A DNA stretch of 64,000 nucleotides from Haemonchus contortus (lineage: Eukaryota; Nematoda; Chromadorea; Rhabditida; Trichostrongylidae): positions 45,309,442 through 45,373,441 of the forward strand of contig LS997566.1 in assembly GCA_000469685.2 (NCBI GenBank), written 5' to 3'. This document shows, one piece after another, positions 15,401 through 27,400 of this stretch. The translations under genes and the position numbers were made by a program. The notes below the pieces were generated by a model. That model was not told the origin of the DNA and did not search any database. It worked only from the letters and a program-made list of their open reading frames with translations. Position 1 is the stretch's first letter; the number at the start of each line of letters is the position of its first letter.

Positions 15401-18400
15401 CGCCACCGGCTGCCGTTCAAATAACTTTCCCGCGCGCGAACATTTGAATGTTTCACGGACTGCTATTGGAGCGCGTTATGTCTTTACGAGTGCGGCTGCA
15501 GTAATGGATGGATGTCGTTCGAGTTACCTCTTTTCCACAGAATTCCGGGCTAGAAAAGTTGTGTTGGTCCCAGTCTACCTCTTCGGTGCGATCTTTAATG
15601 ATACACGCATAAAATAAAGGTGAATAGGAGCTTTGCCAATGCCACTCACTACCAATTGTTAGTAAGGGTTATCCCTTGTCTACTAAACTAACTCATTTTA
15701 TCATACTATGAGCAATGCTTCTGTATTTTATGCATCATATATAAATGGTAGTGTTAAGGGTCAAACAACCACCGTGAATGAGACACATTTTTTATCATTT
15801 CGGCTGAAAATACTTTGGGTGGATTTCAATGACAAAAGTTTATCTGCAGTGAGTTCACTGGTCAATCAAGTGGCCGTCTTCCCATAGAGAGGGTAAACGA
15901 AAGTTGTTAGTGGTAGACTATTCTAAGTATACAGGAACTTTGGTTCATGAAAAGCCCATCGACCAATTAGCAAGGAAAACAGAAATCGATGAAAAATTAA
16001 TAGTGATTTTGCAGAAAAAAAACGAGGTCCATACAGCCCACCAATCCCTCCTTAGCTCGAAAGACGTGTGAACACATGAATACAAAAAGTTTTTTTTATT
16101 GGAGATGGATTCTGTTGGAATAATACTTTTCTGAGTTGTTCAGGAGACATGACCACATGTTTCACGAGTACCGCAGCAATGTAGCCTTCTATATACTCCA
16201 TCTCATCTCTAGCAATTCGGGAAGGAGATGCCTACATAATCTCTGGGATTGTAGCAAATCGAATTCTAAACCAATATAACCCCCACAACCACTCTCTCCA
16301 TTGCTGCCTAGGTCGGTAGAGTGGTATAGGTTTTGCCTAGGGAAGCAATAGCCTTGTTTCGCGTACTGGTTGTACATTCTGCACGTCATACTGTTGAGTA
16401 CGGCACATGCAGCGCTGGCTTCGACCGTCACATGGTTCCTGATTCAAACCTCCGCGCGCGGGAAATTAATTCGAATGGCAGCCGGTGGCGAGATTTAATC
16501 GCGTTCTAAGGGAAGAGGTGAAAATGTAGTTGGGGGGTGCCAGCGCCCTTTTGTGCTCTGCGTCTCTGACACCTTTCCGCACACCGCATAGAGACCGTGC
16601 TAGGTTGCAGAGATGCCCAACTAAAAGCTAGGGGATGAACTCCGGTTTGGGTGAGATGATCATCTCGTGCAAAAAGCTGGGATGGGGTGAGAAATGAACA
16701 TCCAATTGGTTCACCCACTCCGGAGCTCCTTCCCTAACTTTTAGAAGGGGAGGAGCTCCGGGATGGGTGAGATGATTAGATGGGGTGAGAATTGAAGAGA
16801 CGCAGAGAACAAAAGGGTCTGGCACCCCCCCAACTACATTTTCACCGGGAATGATTTAGCACAGATGAGCAAATAGAAAAAGAATGCCAACACATACAGA
16901 CAAAACCTGGTTACGTGTAACAAACAGAACAAGGGAAACCTACACAGTTGTAACGGGAACAGTTGTTGTTGTAAACCGTTGATCTGTTTATATGACAAAC
17001 ACACACAAAGGCGGTAAACCGCCAAGTTTCGAAATTCCCACCGTCAAATAAAGTGTATTGGATGTAATAATTCTACACAAGAAACATGCACCAGACGACT
17101 ACAGTATCCCAGCGCGAGTACGGTACACCCGAAGAACTTATTTTAAGGTTGCGGGGTAGGATTAAAAAGTTATGTTAGCCCAAATTGGTCCCGTCGCGAG
17201 GGTTTATGCGAAAAAGTCTCATTGTATGACCAAATAGACCCAGTTATTGCGTATGTTCAGGATAGGAAACAAAGCGGCAGGGTTACAGGGCCATCGTATC
17301 AGAGTGGTTTGGCCTTTGACGAGTGAGACAGAAGGTCGACATGCCACCATTTTTTGAAAATCATTAAGGAAAAATGACAATCAGTAAACGAGAAAGAGTC
17401 GGTAATTGTCAAATAAAATTAAGAAATCCGAAAAAGACACCCGGTTCCTACAGAACTCTAGCTATGGGTCTTAGCTGGAACGCCTGCTGTGATGCAACCC
17501 ACCAGATGGCGGCCCCATCCAACTACCCATCCGTTTGCTCAAGTTCCTTTTTTCGACTCGTCGTTTATGCGACGGGATTGGGTTGTATGTAATGAATGAG
17601 GGATATGTCGTAAAATAAAACGTGCAATCTGCGAAGTTCTGCGTCCGTGGCATTTTATTTCCCTTTAAGGTTACTGTAGGGAACGAGTTCCTGTGTTTAT
17701 GCATGCCTTTAAGAAGGTTAGGATCTCATAGCTTAAATTACCTTGCAGAGTTTCACCTGGGTGGGAATAAAAAAAGCAGGTGCCCTGGGAATAAAAGGCT
17801 GGCTTGTAGTCACAACAATTACACTGAATTAAGTCATTTTTAGATGACGCAAACTACAAGTCTGGGGATTAAGACTCAGCATAACAATAAGGGTGGATGT
17901 GGGTGAGTCGTCATCCGAACAGGCCTCAACAACGGGTTCCGCCTACTCCCTTCCCTCGCCTCCCTAGAAGATTAGTCGTAAATTGCATATGCCAAAAGCA
18001 ACATTTGAGGGATATTGGGACTTTTGAAGGGAACGCCAAAGTACGAACTGCTCCCACTCAGGAACCTAACCGGTTTGTACGGTACGGGATGGCGGAACGA
18101 CATGTTTCACATGTAAAAACCTGAATAAACCAGATGTTGTAACTACCTTGGCTTGCCGCACAGCTGTCTGTCATGTTTACCATGTTTTTACTTGTTATGT
18201 AGGCGCACTATGGCTGCAGGTTTTGGTGGGTGGCTGTTGATGACATATCGACCGCCCAACTTTATTAAGTATAAACCATGAGTACGAGTTCGGAACCCGT
18301 TCATGGCCGAAGTTTTGCCAGCAACTAGCCTGTCTGTGGAAGCTTATCTGTGCTGCGGCGAAATAACAGCATTAACAAAAACATCAATACGAAATATGTT

Positions 18401-21400
18401 GATAAATTTTTTGTCTGCAAAAATGCGAGAAATTATGATGGAGAAGACCAGAAGAATTATTTGAACAGTTACAAAATGTTCGAAAGGAAATAAATGAAAA
18501 AAGTGGAGAGGGAAAAGTTTAGGGGCATTTTAGTAAAACTTAGAGGTGTGGTGGCTTAAAAGGCCAGCATAAGAATAAAACATTTAATTATGAATGCTGT
18601 GAGATGATTTTGTAATGTTTAGGTGCATAAAATGCTGACGACACATTTGCCATTCCTAATGGGGCCAACAATGCTGAATCTGAAGATCGATCCGTTGATT
18701 CAGACGAGTGCTGTGACAGGGCTTGGCTTGCTGTTCGCCCAGACTGGTCATACGAATGTTGTCAACAAACTTCTTAACGAGGTACAAGACATTCTTCTTT
18801 CTAAGTATGAGCGTAGAAGCTTTTCGTGAAAAACAACATTGATGTGAAAAAAGCTGAGAGGCGATGTCGCCAAAGGAGAAATCGATGACGTTAAGAGAAG
18901 GTGGGGGGAGTTGCACTATAAATACGTAGGCCAGACTGCACTTGAGGTGTACTCGTCGCGTTCTAGAAAGTTCAAACAACACGAGTCTCATAGTGGAACG
19001 TGCATTAATCAATATGTAAGCGTTTGAACTATATATGCGGTCCTGACCGGAAGGCCTGAGTCAGTCGATCGATAATTGCGTGTGCCAATAAGAAGCAGTC
19101 AATGATTTGATGGATATGAGTACTAGAAAAATGAGGAGGTGGCTCTTTCTCCAAATGTTCCCCTTGTCAAAACGGATTTCCTAATGAGGAAGAAACATAA
19201 ACAAATAATAAATAAATAAATAGAAATGATTCTGTATAAATCATTACATGAAATTTTTCTTGAAAATTTAAGAGGTCTACATTTTCAGAGGATAATAGAC
19301 TGGTAGCACAGGAAGCCTGATATTTGGTCAGACGTAAAGATATTCCCCGTTAACTACCGAATACTTTATACCTATCGTATGATTTGGATTTACAGTAAGA
19401 TTCGAATACTGTAGTAAAGACGTCCTGGAACGAAATACTAGGAGGGAGTTGGGAGGAAACGCTGCACTTCGATTGTGATTGACACTATCGATCGATTCTA
19501 CGTGCATGCAGTGGGTGGGATTGGAAAACGAGTTCACGGGGGGCGTGAACACTGGTCGGTACTTTGCTAGGGAAGGGACTAGAACGGTTTCCTTGCAGTA
19601 ATTAGAGTTACCGTAACCAGCCACTGCTACTTATTAGACCCTCGGGAACTGTCTTTGAATATAAATCAATACAAGCGGGTATTAATTTTGAACTATATAA
19701 TTTTTTTTGCTAAATCTAAGTTTGAGCGTTTATAGAGTGTTCGGTAAGAATGGTGAGAAATAAGGTAAAATTGATGAAAAAGGGGTATCTTAAAAGGGGC
19801 ACCGGTATGGACTGAAGAGCAGGTGACGCCAATTCTGATGGTGTTAGCGTGGCTGTTTGGGAAGCGATCGGAAGAGCGTGACATCTGTTAGAGGACGCAG
19901 GTTTTGCCCTTGCACCCCCAAATTGCGACGTTCAGGAGGGAATGTGAAAGTTCTTCATGGGGCCTTCTGGTTTCTACATTAGTATTAATTTTTTATTTTT
20001 ATCCCTTCATTGCTTATTGTTGTTTTCGCCTTCTATTTTTTACTTAATTTTATATTATTTTTATATTATTAAAATTTTCCTATTATCATTTATTATTTAT
20101 GTATTATACAATATTTTTTATTTTTTTTACATTTTATTTGATCAATTTGCCATTTTATTTATGTACCTTTATTCTGAGCTGATTGTTATGGATTTTTTTT
20201 GATGAATAATTCGGAATCCGTAACCGTTGAGCTTGTTTTGCAATGATTTCGGCCGTTGCTAGTTTTTTGATTTATTTTTTTTAGTACATACAATTTTCTT
20301 TTATTTACATTTTTCAAATTTCCCAAAAAAAGTTTTTGAGACAATCGACTTCATAGTAATACACTTTCTTCAAACTCGCTTCTAACGTTAATAATTAATA
20401 TTATTGAATTACTCAAAAAAAGGCCAGGTAAGGAGCAGAAAGCAGCTGACAATCTTTACCTACGATTAGATCCAGCAAAAAGGAATAGAGAAAAAACTTT
20501 GTATTCGAGGAAAGTTGCGATGGAATCGTTTGCGGGGCCAGATGTGGTCGTTTTTGATTTAGTTGGGGGGATAGATTGCTTGTTTTGGATGTGTTGAGTT
20601 TTATCTGAAAAACCGCTTAGTTAGGCGAGCTTCTAACCACTTTGAGCGTTGATCGCTTCCATTTTTAGGATACGTCCCGCTTCCAAATTCCACTCAGAAT
20701 CATACTGCCGTTTGAATGTACATGTGGCCTATACAATGAAATTCTGCATGTGGCCCATACGTTGAGTGTCGCGGGTAGCTGATATTGAAGTCAGCGCTTT
20801 CATCCGTCGAAATGAGCCTGGTACTAATTAAAGATGGAGTGTTTGGCCATCCTGAAGGGTACCAATGCTCGAGTCATGCATTTGATAATGGGGCGCTTAG
20901 CATTTCACTAGATCTGTCACTAGGTTGTATAGAATCTCGAAAATTTCGGCCAAAATTTCGTACACGCTCGCCAACATTGGCAATGGGATGAATCGATGCT
21001 TGGGAAGTGATTTAATGTGCACTCCATCATCAGTCAAAACTTGACGAACGTCATTTACGGACTATTTAATTAGAGAGCCCAAGATCCATCGAAGATTCCT
21101 CAGTTCATTTTATGTGCTGGATTGATGAAATGATTACAACTTAGAAAGGCAAATCCAAGGAACCACTGATAGGCACTTGGGAAAGGCAAGCACTAATTCG
21201 AGGGAAGAATGGCATCGGCAATAACTCAGCATTTACTCTGTTAAGGATATCTTCATACGCTTATTCTTGACTATGTATTACGATGTTTTAGAACCATTCC
21301 GAACCCATAGAAGTAGACGAAATTAACGATTCGAGCTCTGATCTGTCTCTTTTTCGGAGTGCGCCCTAGTGTTTGGGTTCCCTCAGCATCGCGGTGGCGT

Positions 21401-24400
21401 TTGAACGCCTATAGGGCCTGTGCAGTTACCTGTGATGGATGTACAGTCAGTGCTTTTGTCCTCCTAGACGAGCCTTAGCAAACAACCGACTCCCAGAGGT
21501 GGAAAACCCTGTTGGCTCGAGCGAGTATCGGTCCCGGGTCGATCCCTGGATCATGTATGTGATAGTGTGCCACTTGTCTCTACCCTCCTGGTTTCCCCTC
21601 TGAGAGTACCACCGATCGTTGTTGAGTGAAGGAGAATACTTTCATTTCTTGTATTTCAGTATAAGTGGTGGAACATTTCAGATAGGCAAGTCTCTACGAG
21701 CTGATGAGGAGCCATCGCCAGAACTATCGGCTTATAAGCTGAGCGCCGGCTTCGCAATCGGATTAATATGTCTGGGTTTAGGTAGATTTTATAGATTTTT
21801 GTTGTATGTTATTCATTCCAAGTAATCGAAAGTTCATTGGTACATATTATAAGTCTCCTTGGGTTTCCGTTGAATCTAATTCTCCTGGGGGGCAAACGGT
21901 CGATAGAATCCAGTAGAGCTGTTTATTGATCCCGAAACTTTCGGGCGAATGGTTCAAATGAGCTCTGGATTATAGATTAAAGACAATCTGGAGTGATGCG
22001 TAGTAATCGATAAATATTTTTTGTTTAGGAGATGAAATTGCAGCTGCAAGGCCGCCTTTCAAACAACCCCTACCTTCGATACCAGATCGACTTTTGGTTT
22101 TGATGCTTGGTGGCCCTAGGGTAAGTCTATTCATGATCTTTCAGATTTCCCTGGAACGCACCCTATGTTTTGAAGGAAAGCTGTCAATAATAAGAGAGAA
22201 CTTTGAGAGGAGAGGTTTGTGAGAGAAGAAAGTCTAAAATGGGGAGATCAGAGCTTCAACCTGAGTGGATGATAGACAAACGGAAGGACTTTAGTGAAAA
22301 AAATCATCCTTGATTCATCTGATGAAATAAAGGGTTGGATGAGAAGTAAAATGCTGAGTAGTACTTTTTTTGCAATTTGAGACCTAAGCAACCTTTTGAA
22401 TGTAAAATTTACCGAACGTGGATCTGGTGATAGTGAAAAACCAGCTATTTAACTCATTCTTTTGAAAGAAGGGGGTCGTGGACTATATTGAGATTATCCC
22501 CTCTATTTCGTCCCTGGAAGATTGAGGAGTTCAGGTGAGGGCATTCCCCTCAGTTCTTCTTGCTGATCGTGGGTTCAGGTGTTGTTTGGAGAGCCGTTCA
22601 ACAATCTTTTAAATTCCAGAACCAATGCGTATTTATTCATCCACAGTTGATTACCTGCCCTGATGTGAACACTGCCGCGCCTGCTCCTCCGCAAGAAAAC
22701 CGATCAAACCACGTTAGAGTGAGTGTTTTGGAAACTAATTGTAATTGGAAAAAGTCGGAACATGAACACTCTCCGTCTATTGATTCGTTTATTTATCCGG
22801 TTTTTTACTTCAGGAAGGTCCAAACGTTAATGTGCATATGACGGCTCATCCAGCAACCATCGCTCTTGGGTTGATGTACATGCGAACGGGTAATACAGCG
22901 ATTGCTAGAGAGCTAGAACTACCTGCCACGATATCGATGTTGGAGGAGATTCGCCCAGACGTGGTAAGGCCAAACTGTTGTTTTTTTTTTTTGGTAGCAG
23001 CTTTTTTTGGGGACTTTTTCGAGGACTCCTTCAGTATGCCTTCGTAAGGGGTGCTCAGGGATCTGGATATATTTATTATTGACGTATTTAAAATTGGATT
23101 TAAACGGGTGTAGAAGAAGGCAGCTGAGGGCATGTTATTTTCTTAGTAGAGATGATTCGCATTCGACGTCAGAAGAGTTTGTAGGTGAAATTCCAGGCTC
23201 CTTTATTGCGAATGGGTTGTTGTGAAATTTCTTTTAGTAGGATTTTACGCAGTTTCATTCTTTTTTCAGATTTTCGTCAGAGTTTTGGCTCGATCGCTAG
23301 TGCTTTGGGATATGATACAACCAACCTGTGAATGGATTGACAAGCAGGTTTAAATTTATTGTTTTTTATTATTCTAATAGATTATATTAGATTGAGCCTT
23401 TCCTGTGAATTGACAATAAGCCCGAGATTGCTGCTGAAAGGGGAAGAGTCAGTTTTTCGATGCAGTCGAACTCCATCTGAAATCTTAAATTCTTTCAAGA
23501 CATATTTGCTCTGTGCAGTGGTTATATCAATGTGTACAGACCGAATGTATTTCTTTTCGAGCTTCGCCAATTATAGTCAACTCTGTAGTGGTTACTAGTT
23601 GCTTGATCTTGAACTATTTATGGGCTGTTTTCATCTGGGATCAGTTCTCGTTGGAATGAAAAATAGCCTCTGAAAAATGAAATGATAAAAGTAGTTGTAC
23701 ATAGTTTGTTCCGCCTCTACTCAGAAATACTTCTTATGTGGTTTTTGTCATTGCCGACACTTATAAGTGAGATAAGGCCCACGAAGAAAAAATCTTTGGC
23801 GATCGCACGTACATAACGCCAAAGATAAGACGCCTGGATGACAAAGATCGAAAGGCGAAATGATTGGAAACAACCTCAAAAATCTCAAGAAAATATATAA
23901 AATTGTAGTTCCAGAAGAACATGATGCATCTGGCACGTCGCCCATTCATTCATCTACCTATTTGTACCGTGTTTGTACGTTTGACGAAGCTGTCATGCTT
24001 CTGAACGAATCCCATTTAGATTCCTGATATCATTCACGAATATGCTCAAACGGTATTGAAGTTCCCGTCCACGGTTGAAGTGGATATCACAGATGAAGAG
24101 CTAGCCTATTGGGATGAAGTTGTTGATAGAGAGACAATCGCTGAGGTTTGCGCTTTTGAAAATATTTTTTTATTTTTTACTTTTTATCCGTGACTTAAAC
24201 TTTAAAATATTTCGTTTTTTTCTAGTACCTTCGAATTTTCAAGTTTACAGGTGTACTTGTACGCGATGACAGGTGCTTGCTTTGCTATGGCCCTGAAGTA
24301 TAGTGGGACAATAGGAGAAACTCAAGAGCGTGTTCTAAAAATATTGGTAAGAAACGATTTTTTCAAACACTTACGTTACTGTTAATTACCAACAGTGACG

Positions 24401-27400
24401 GTGGTGGTGCAGAGCCAAGTGGTGCGCTCTCGCACGCGCATAGCAGAAGAATCCAGTCCAGGATCGACGCTCGCCGAGTCCAACCAAACTTTCCATCTTT
24501 CGGAGTCGGGTTTTTGGTTCCAGACTCTTCTGAAGGTGTAAAAGTACTAGTTTGTACGACGACTGACCACTGCAAGCATTGCATAGGATCATATTTGCAT
24601 TCAAAACGCTTCCGTCGTTATCAATGGAAGTCGAATGCGGGGCATATACTAGAAACGGGGTTCTAGTATATGCTCGGGCTCTCAGGCAAAGCCTATAATC
24701 TCTATTGACCATCGCTATCGCCCACATAATACCATTTAATGCCGCTTCCGTAGGAACCCTGAGATTTTGAAGAGGGAAGCTAGCAGAGGTAGTTTTCAAG
24801 TTGATCCGGTCGTCGGTCTTCTAACCTTTCTGATGATTTAGTAGCGACAAAGACAGATGGTAATTCGTTGGTGCTCTATATCTGTTGAACATGGTGCTTT
24901 GACTAGGATATGCCATCTGCCTGTTTGCATATATTCAGCGACCTTTCACCCATTTAATATGAAATAGGCGAGAGCACTTTTTGGCGCTGTCCACTAGAAG
25001 GATGCTTCCTTGTATTCGGCTTCCATTCAGGATCTTATCAATTAGTGACGTTTGGATGCGTATGTGGCTTATACAATAACTTTCGGTAGCCAGCCGATGT
25101 ACGAGTCAGTGCTTTTATCCTCCCAGTCGAGCCTGATACCATTAACTGATCCACCCCGAGGGATGGAAGGCTTGGTTAACTTGGACGGATATCGATCTGG
25201 AATTCGAACCTTGGACCATGCGTGTGTGATAGTGCGACACTTGCCACTACACCACCTTTAGTACGTCTCCAGAAATGATATGCGATTTTTTAGGAGGAAA
25301 GAATGCAGTTTTTAATGCATGACCTCAATATCGAGAGCATTGACTGGCCAGCTAGACATCTGATACGATCAGCAAACAGAAGTGTGGTAAATCTTTGTGC
25401 GGACATGATGCTTATGAGTATGGCAATAGTGAGTTTCATTCTAAGATTGGGTTCTCTTTTCATAGTTCTTTTCAAAAAAGGGGTTTCCCGTGTGGAAAAG
25501 TTATTTGAAATGTGAATTGCTTCACCAGACGTGTTTTTGGATACTAATCTCAAACATGCTTTTCAAATCTTCCAAACGCTCTGGGAGTTTTTTGGCAAGT
25601 TTGGAGTGCATTGAAAGGCCTTGTTTACTTGAAGTCCTTAAGTACCTGTTGTATACTTGTGCTGTTACCGAGTTCTAGCAGTGGTAAGCAGCTAAGTTAC
25701 GGACTAAAGGACCTTTTCACGTGCAGTTAATGCAATTCTTCCTAGTAATCCAGAAAGTTCTTTTTCAGTTGAATGTTGGATGCGGAAAGGTTGAAACGAT
25801 ACGATTTGCCCGATATCGAAGATCTCATGATTACGAACTTTCCTACTGGTCACACCATCCATGGAAATTCCATGAGGAAATGTCCGTACATCGAGCATTG
25901 GCTATGCTCTTCCTTGGAGAGGGCCGGTAAGTGTATTACTCAATAGGTGAAACTTGAATAGCGGGAAAGCCTTTGGTGTTCTTTGGGAATAACTGAACTG
26001 TTCTGTTAAACTTGTAGTTTTTAAAAAAAGGTGAAATTTTGTAAAATTTCGGGAAGGTAGGTTAGGGCAAGCACCTCCGCTACTAATTTGTATGGTCCGT
26101 AGTTCGTACTGCGGACCGATACCCGCTAAACCAACCAGATTTCATTTCCATGGGAAGACTGACTGGTATCGGAGCACTGTGGGGGTGAGAGTACTGTCAC
26201 ATACCTTGACTGGCACCCACCTCCCACGAGTCATCGAATAGTATAGACACACATTTAATCGAAACAATTACTCCATACAGGGATCGAATGCGTGGCGCAT
26301 CCCAAAACGGGACTGAACATCACAAGATAATATATACTTCTACATTTACTTGACGACATTTACTCGTATGATTATCTTCTTTAAGGTATGGTTTTAAACG
26401 TGATAATTTGTCGATAGCGCTGTTGGTGATCTCGATGTATCCGATCATCGCCCACAATGTTGCTGATAACAGGTGATAATTGAAACTTCTTATCAGATTT
26501 ACTATTTTTTAAGTAATTTTGATAGGGCCAGTTCTGTGAGAATGGATCATGGGAACATTCCGGATTTTCATGAGTGATTTCGTTGAAGGATCTTTCATTC
26601 GGTAATTAGAAATGGTCTCAGAAATCCTGGGACCCATCTCACCGTGACTCTATTTTGAGAGCACCCAATGGAAATTTTATAAAAACCGGAAATTCGGACA
26701 GGTGGCTCATCAGGGATGTTCAGGCTTTACCACCAACCTCTACGGTTTCTATGGACTTATTCTGTTGAACCGCGTCTTCTTGTCCCAATGTGTCGGAAGA
26801 AGAATAAACCAATTCAGTGTGATGTAAGGATAGATTTCAAGGTAATGAATCGGATAGGTATCGATTTCGTAGAGCTCAAAGTGAGGTATAAGGTGCATGA
26901 GTGTTTTTTTCCAGGATCCCTCCTGCTCACTATGCTTTTGTACAGCGCCGATGATATTGCCACCGATCGAAGAGCTGGCTTCGGTAGCGATAGTAGGACC
27001 AGGTGTTGAAGAGGTGCACTTCGATCTCTCGAATGAAGATCGGAAACGTGATTTGATGGAAATCCTTACTAAGGACCATGGACGTGTGCCGGTTACGGTA
27101 ACAGAAAGGTAGGGTGATGAAATGAGTTGTTCATAAGAGTTGGACAAATTCCGGTTGTGATGCAGTAGTGACTTGAATGCATAGGGTATGGAGGGGGCAT
27201 TTCTGAGCTGATTTTAGTCTCATGAACTCATTCAAAAAGTCAGGTGGGTAGAAAATTCGTTCCTATCCCTGGTGTCCTGTGTGGTTTTCGATGCCATCCA
27301 CTTTTTACTTATCCGTTTGCCCTTATTTGTAGACAATTCGCCCTATGCGTTTGCCTCCACTTTGAGATGGACATCTCCTTGTTTTCACCTAACGGTTTAA

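Larger units (their letters stand above)
2383..18622 (+). other. 16.2-kb APC1 intron hosting two antisense kinase genes
   Basis: The exon ending at 2382 (..KIGTADRQ, donor GTGCGT) and the exon starting at 18623 (VHKMLTTHLPFLMGP.., acceptor TGTTTAG) are adjacent in the APC1 protein as known from other animals, and both boundaries are phase 0. The 16,240 bases between them are therefore one intron. It contains the two CHK1-like genes on the minus strand and at least two DNA transposons near 15.4-16.8 kb. I see no gene in 2383-4255, 6773-8998, 12328-15383 or 16847-18622. Confidence 0.8.
18782..21681. other. APC1 intron with SINE copies and a T-rich tract
   Basis: This 2.9-kb intron contains two diverged copies of the tRNA-like SINE (20668-20900 and 21352-21570). 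It also has a very A/T-rich tract at about 19980-20340 with long T runs, which creates meaningless open frames rich in Phe, Leu and Tyr. No exon was found between the flanking APC1 exons, whose junction LLNE/IGKSLRADEE matches the family. Confidence 0.55.

Noticed and set aside
26712..26841. Acceptor at CATCAG (26713) for the APC1 exon, which would imply a frameshift
   Set aside because: The acceptor GATGTTCAG ending at 26723 keeps phase 2 and gives NRLYHQPLRFLW..VEPRLLVP without any frameshift.
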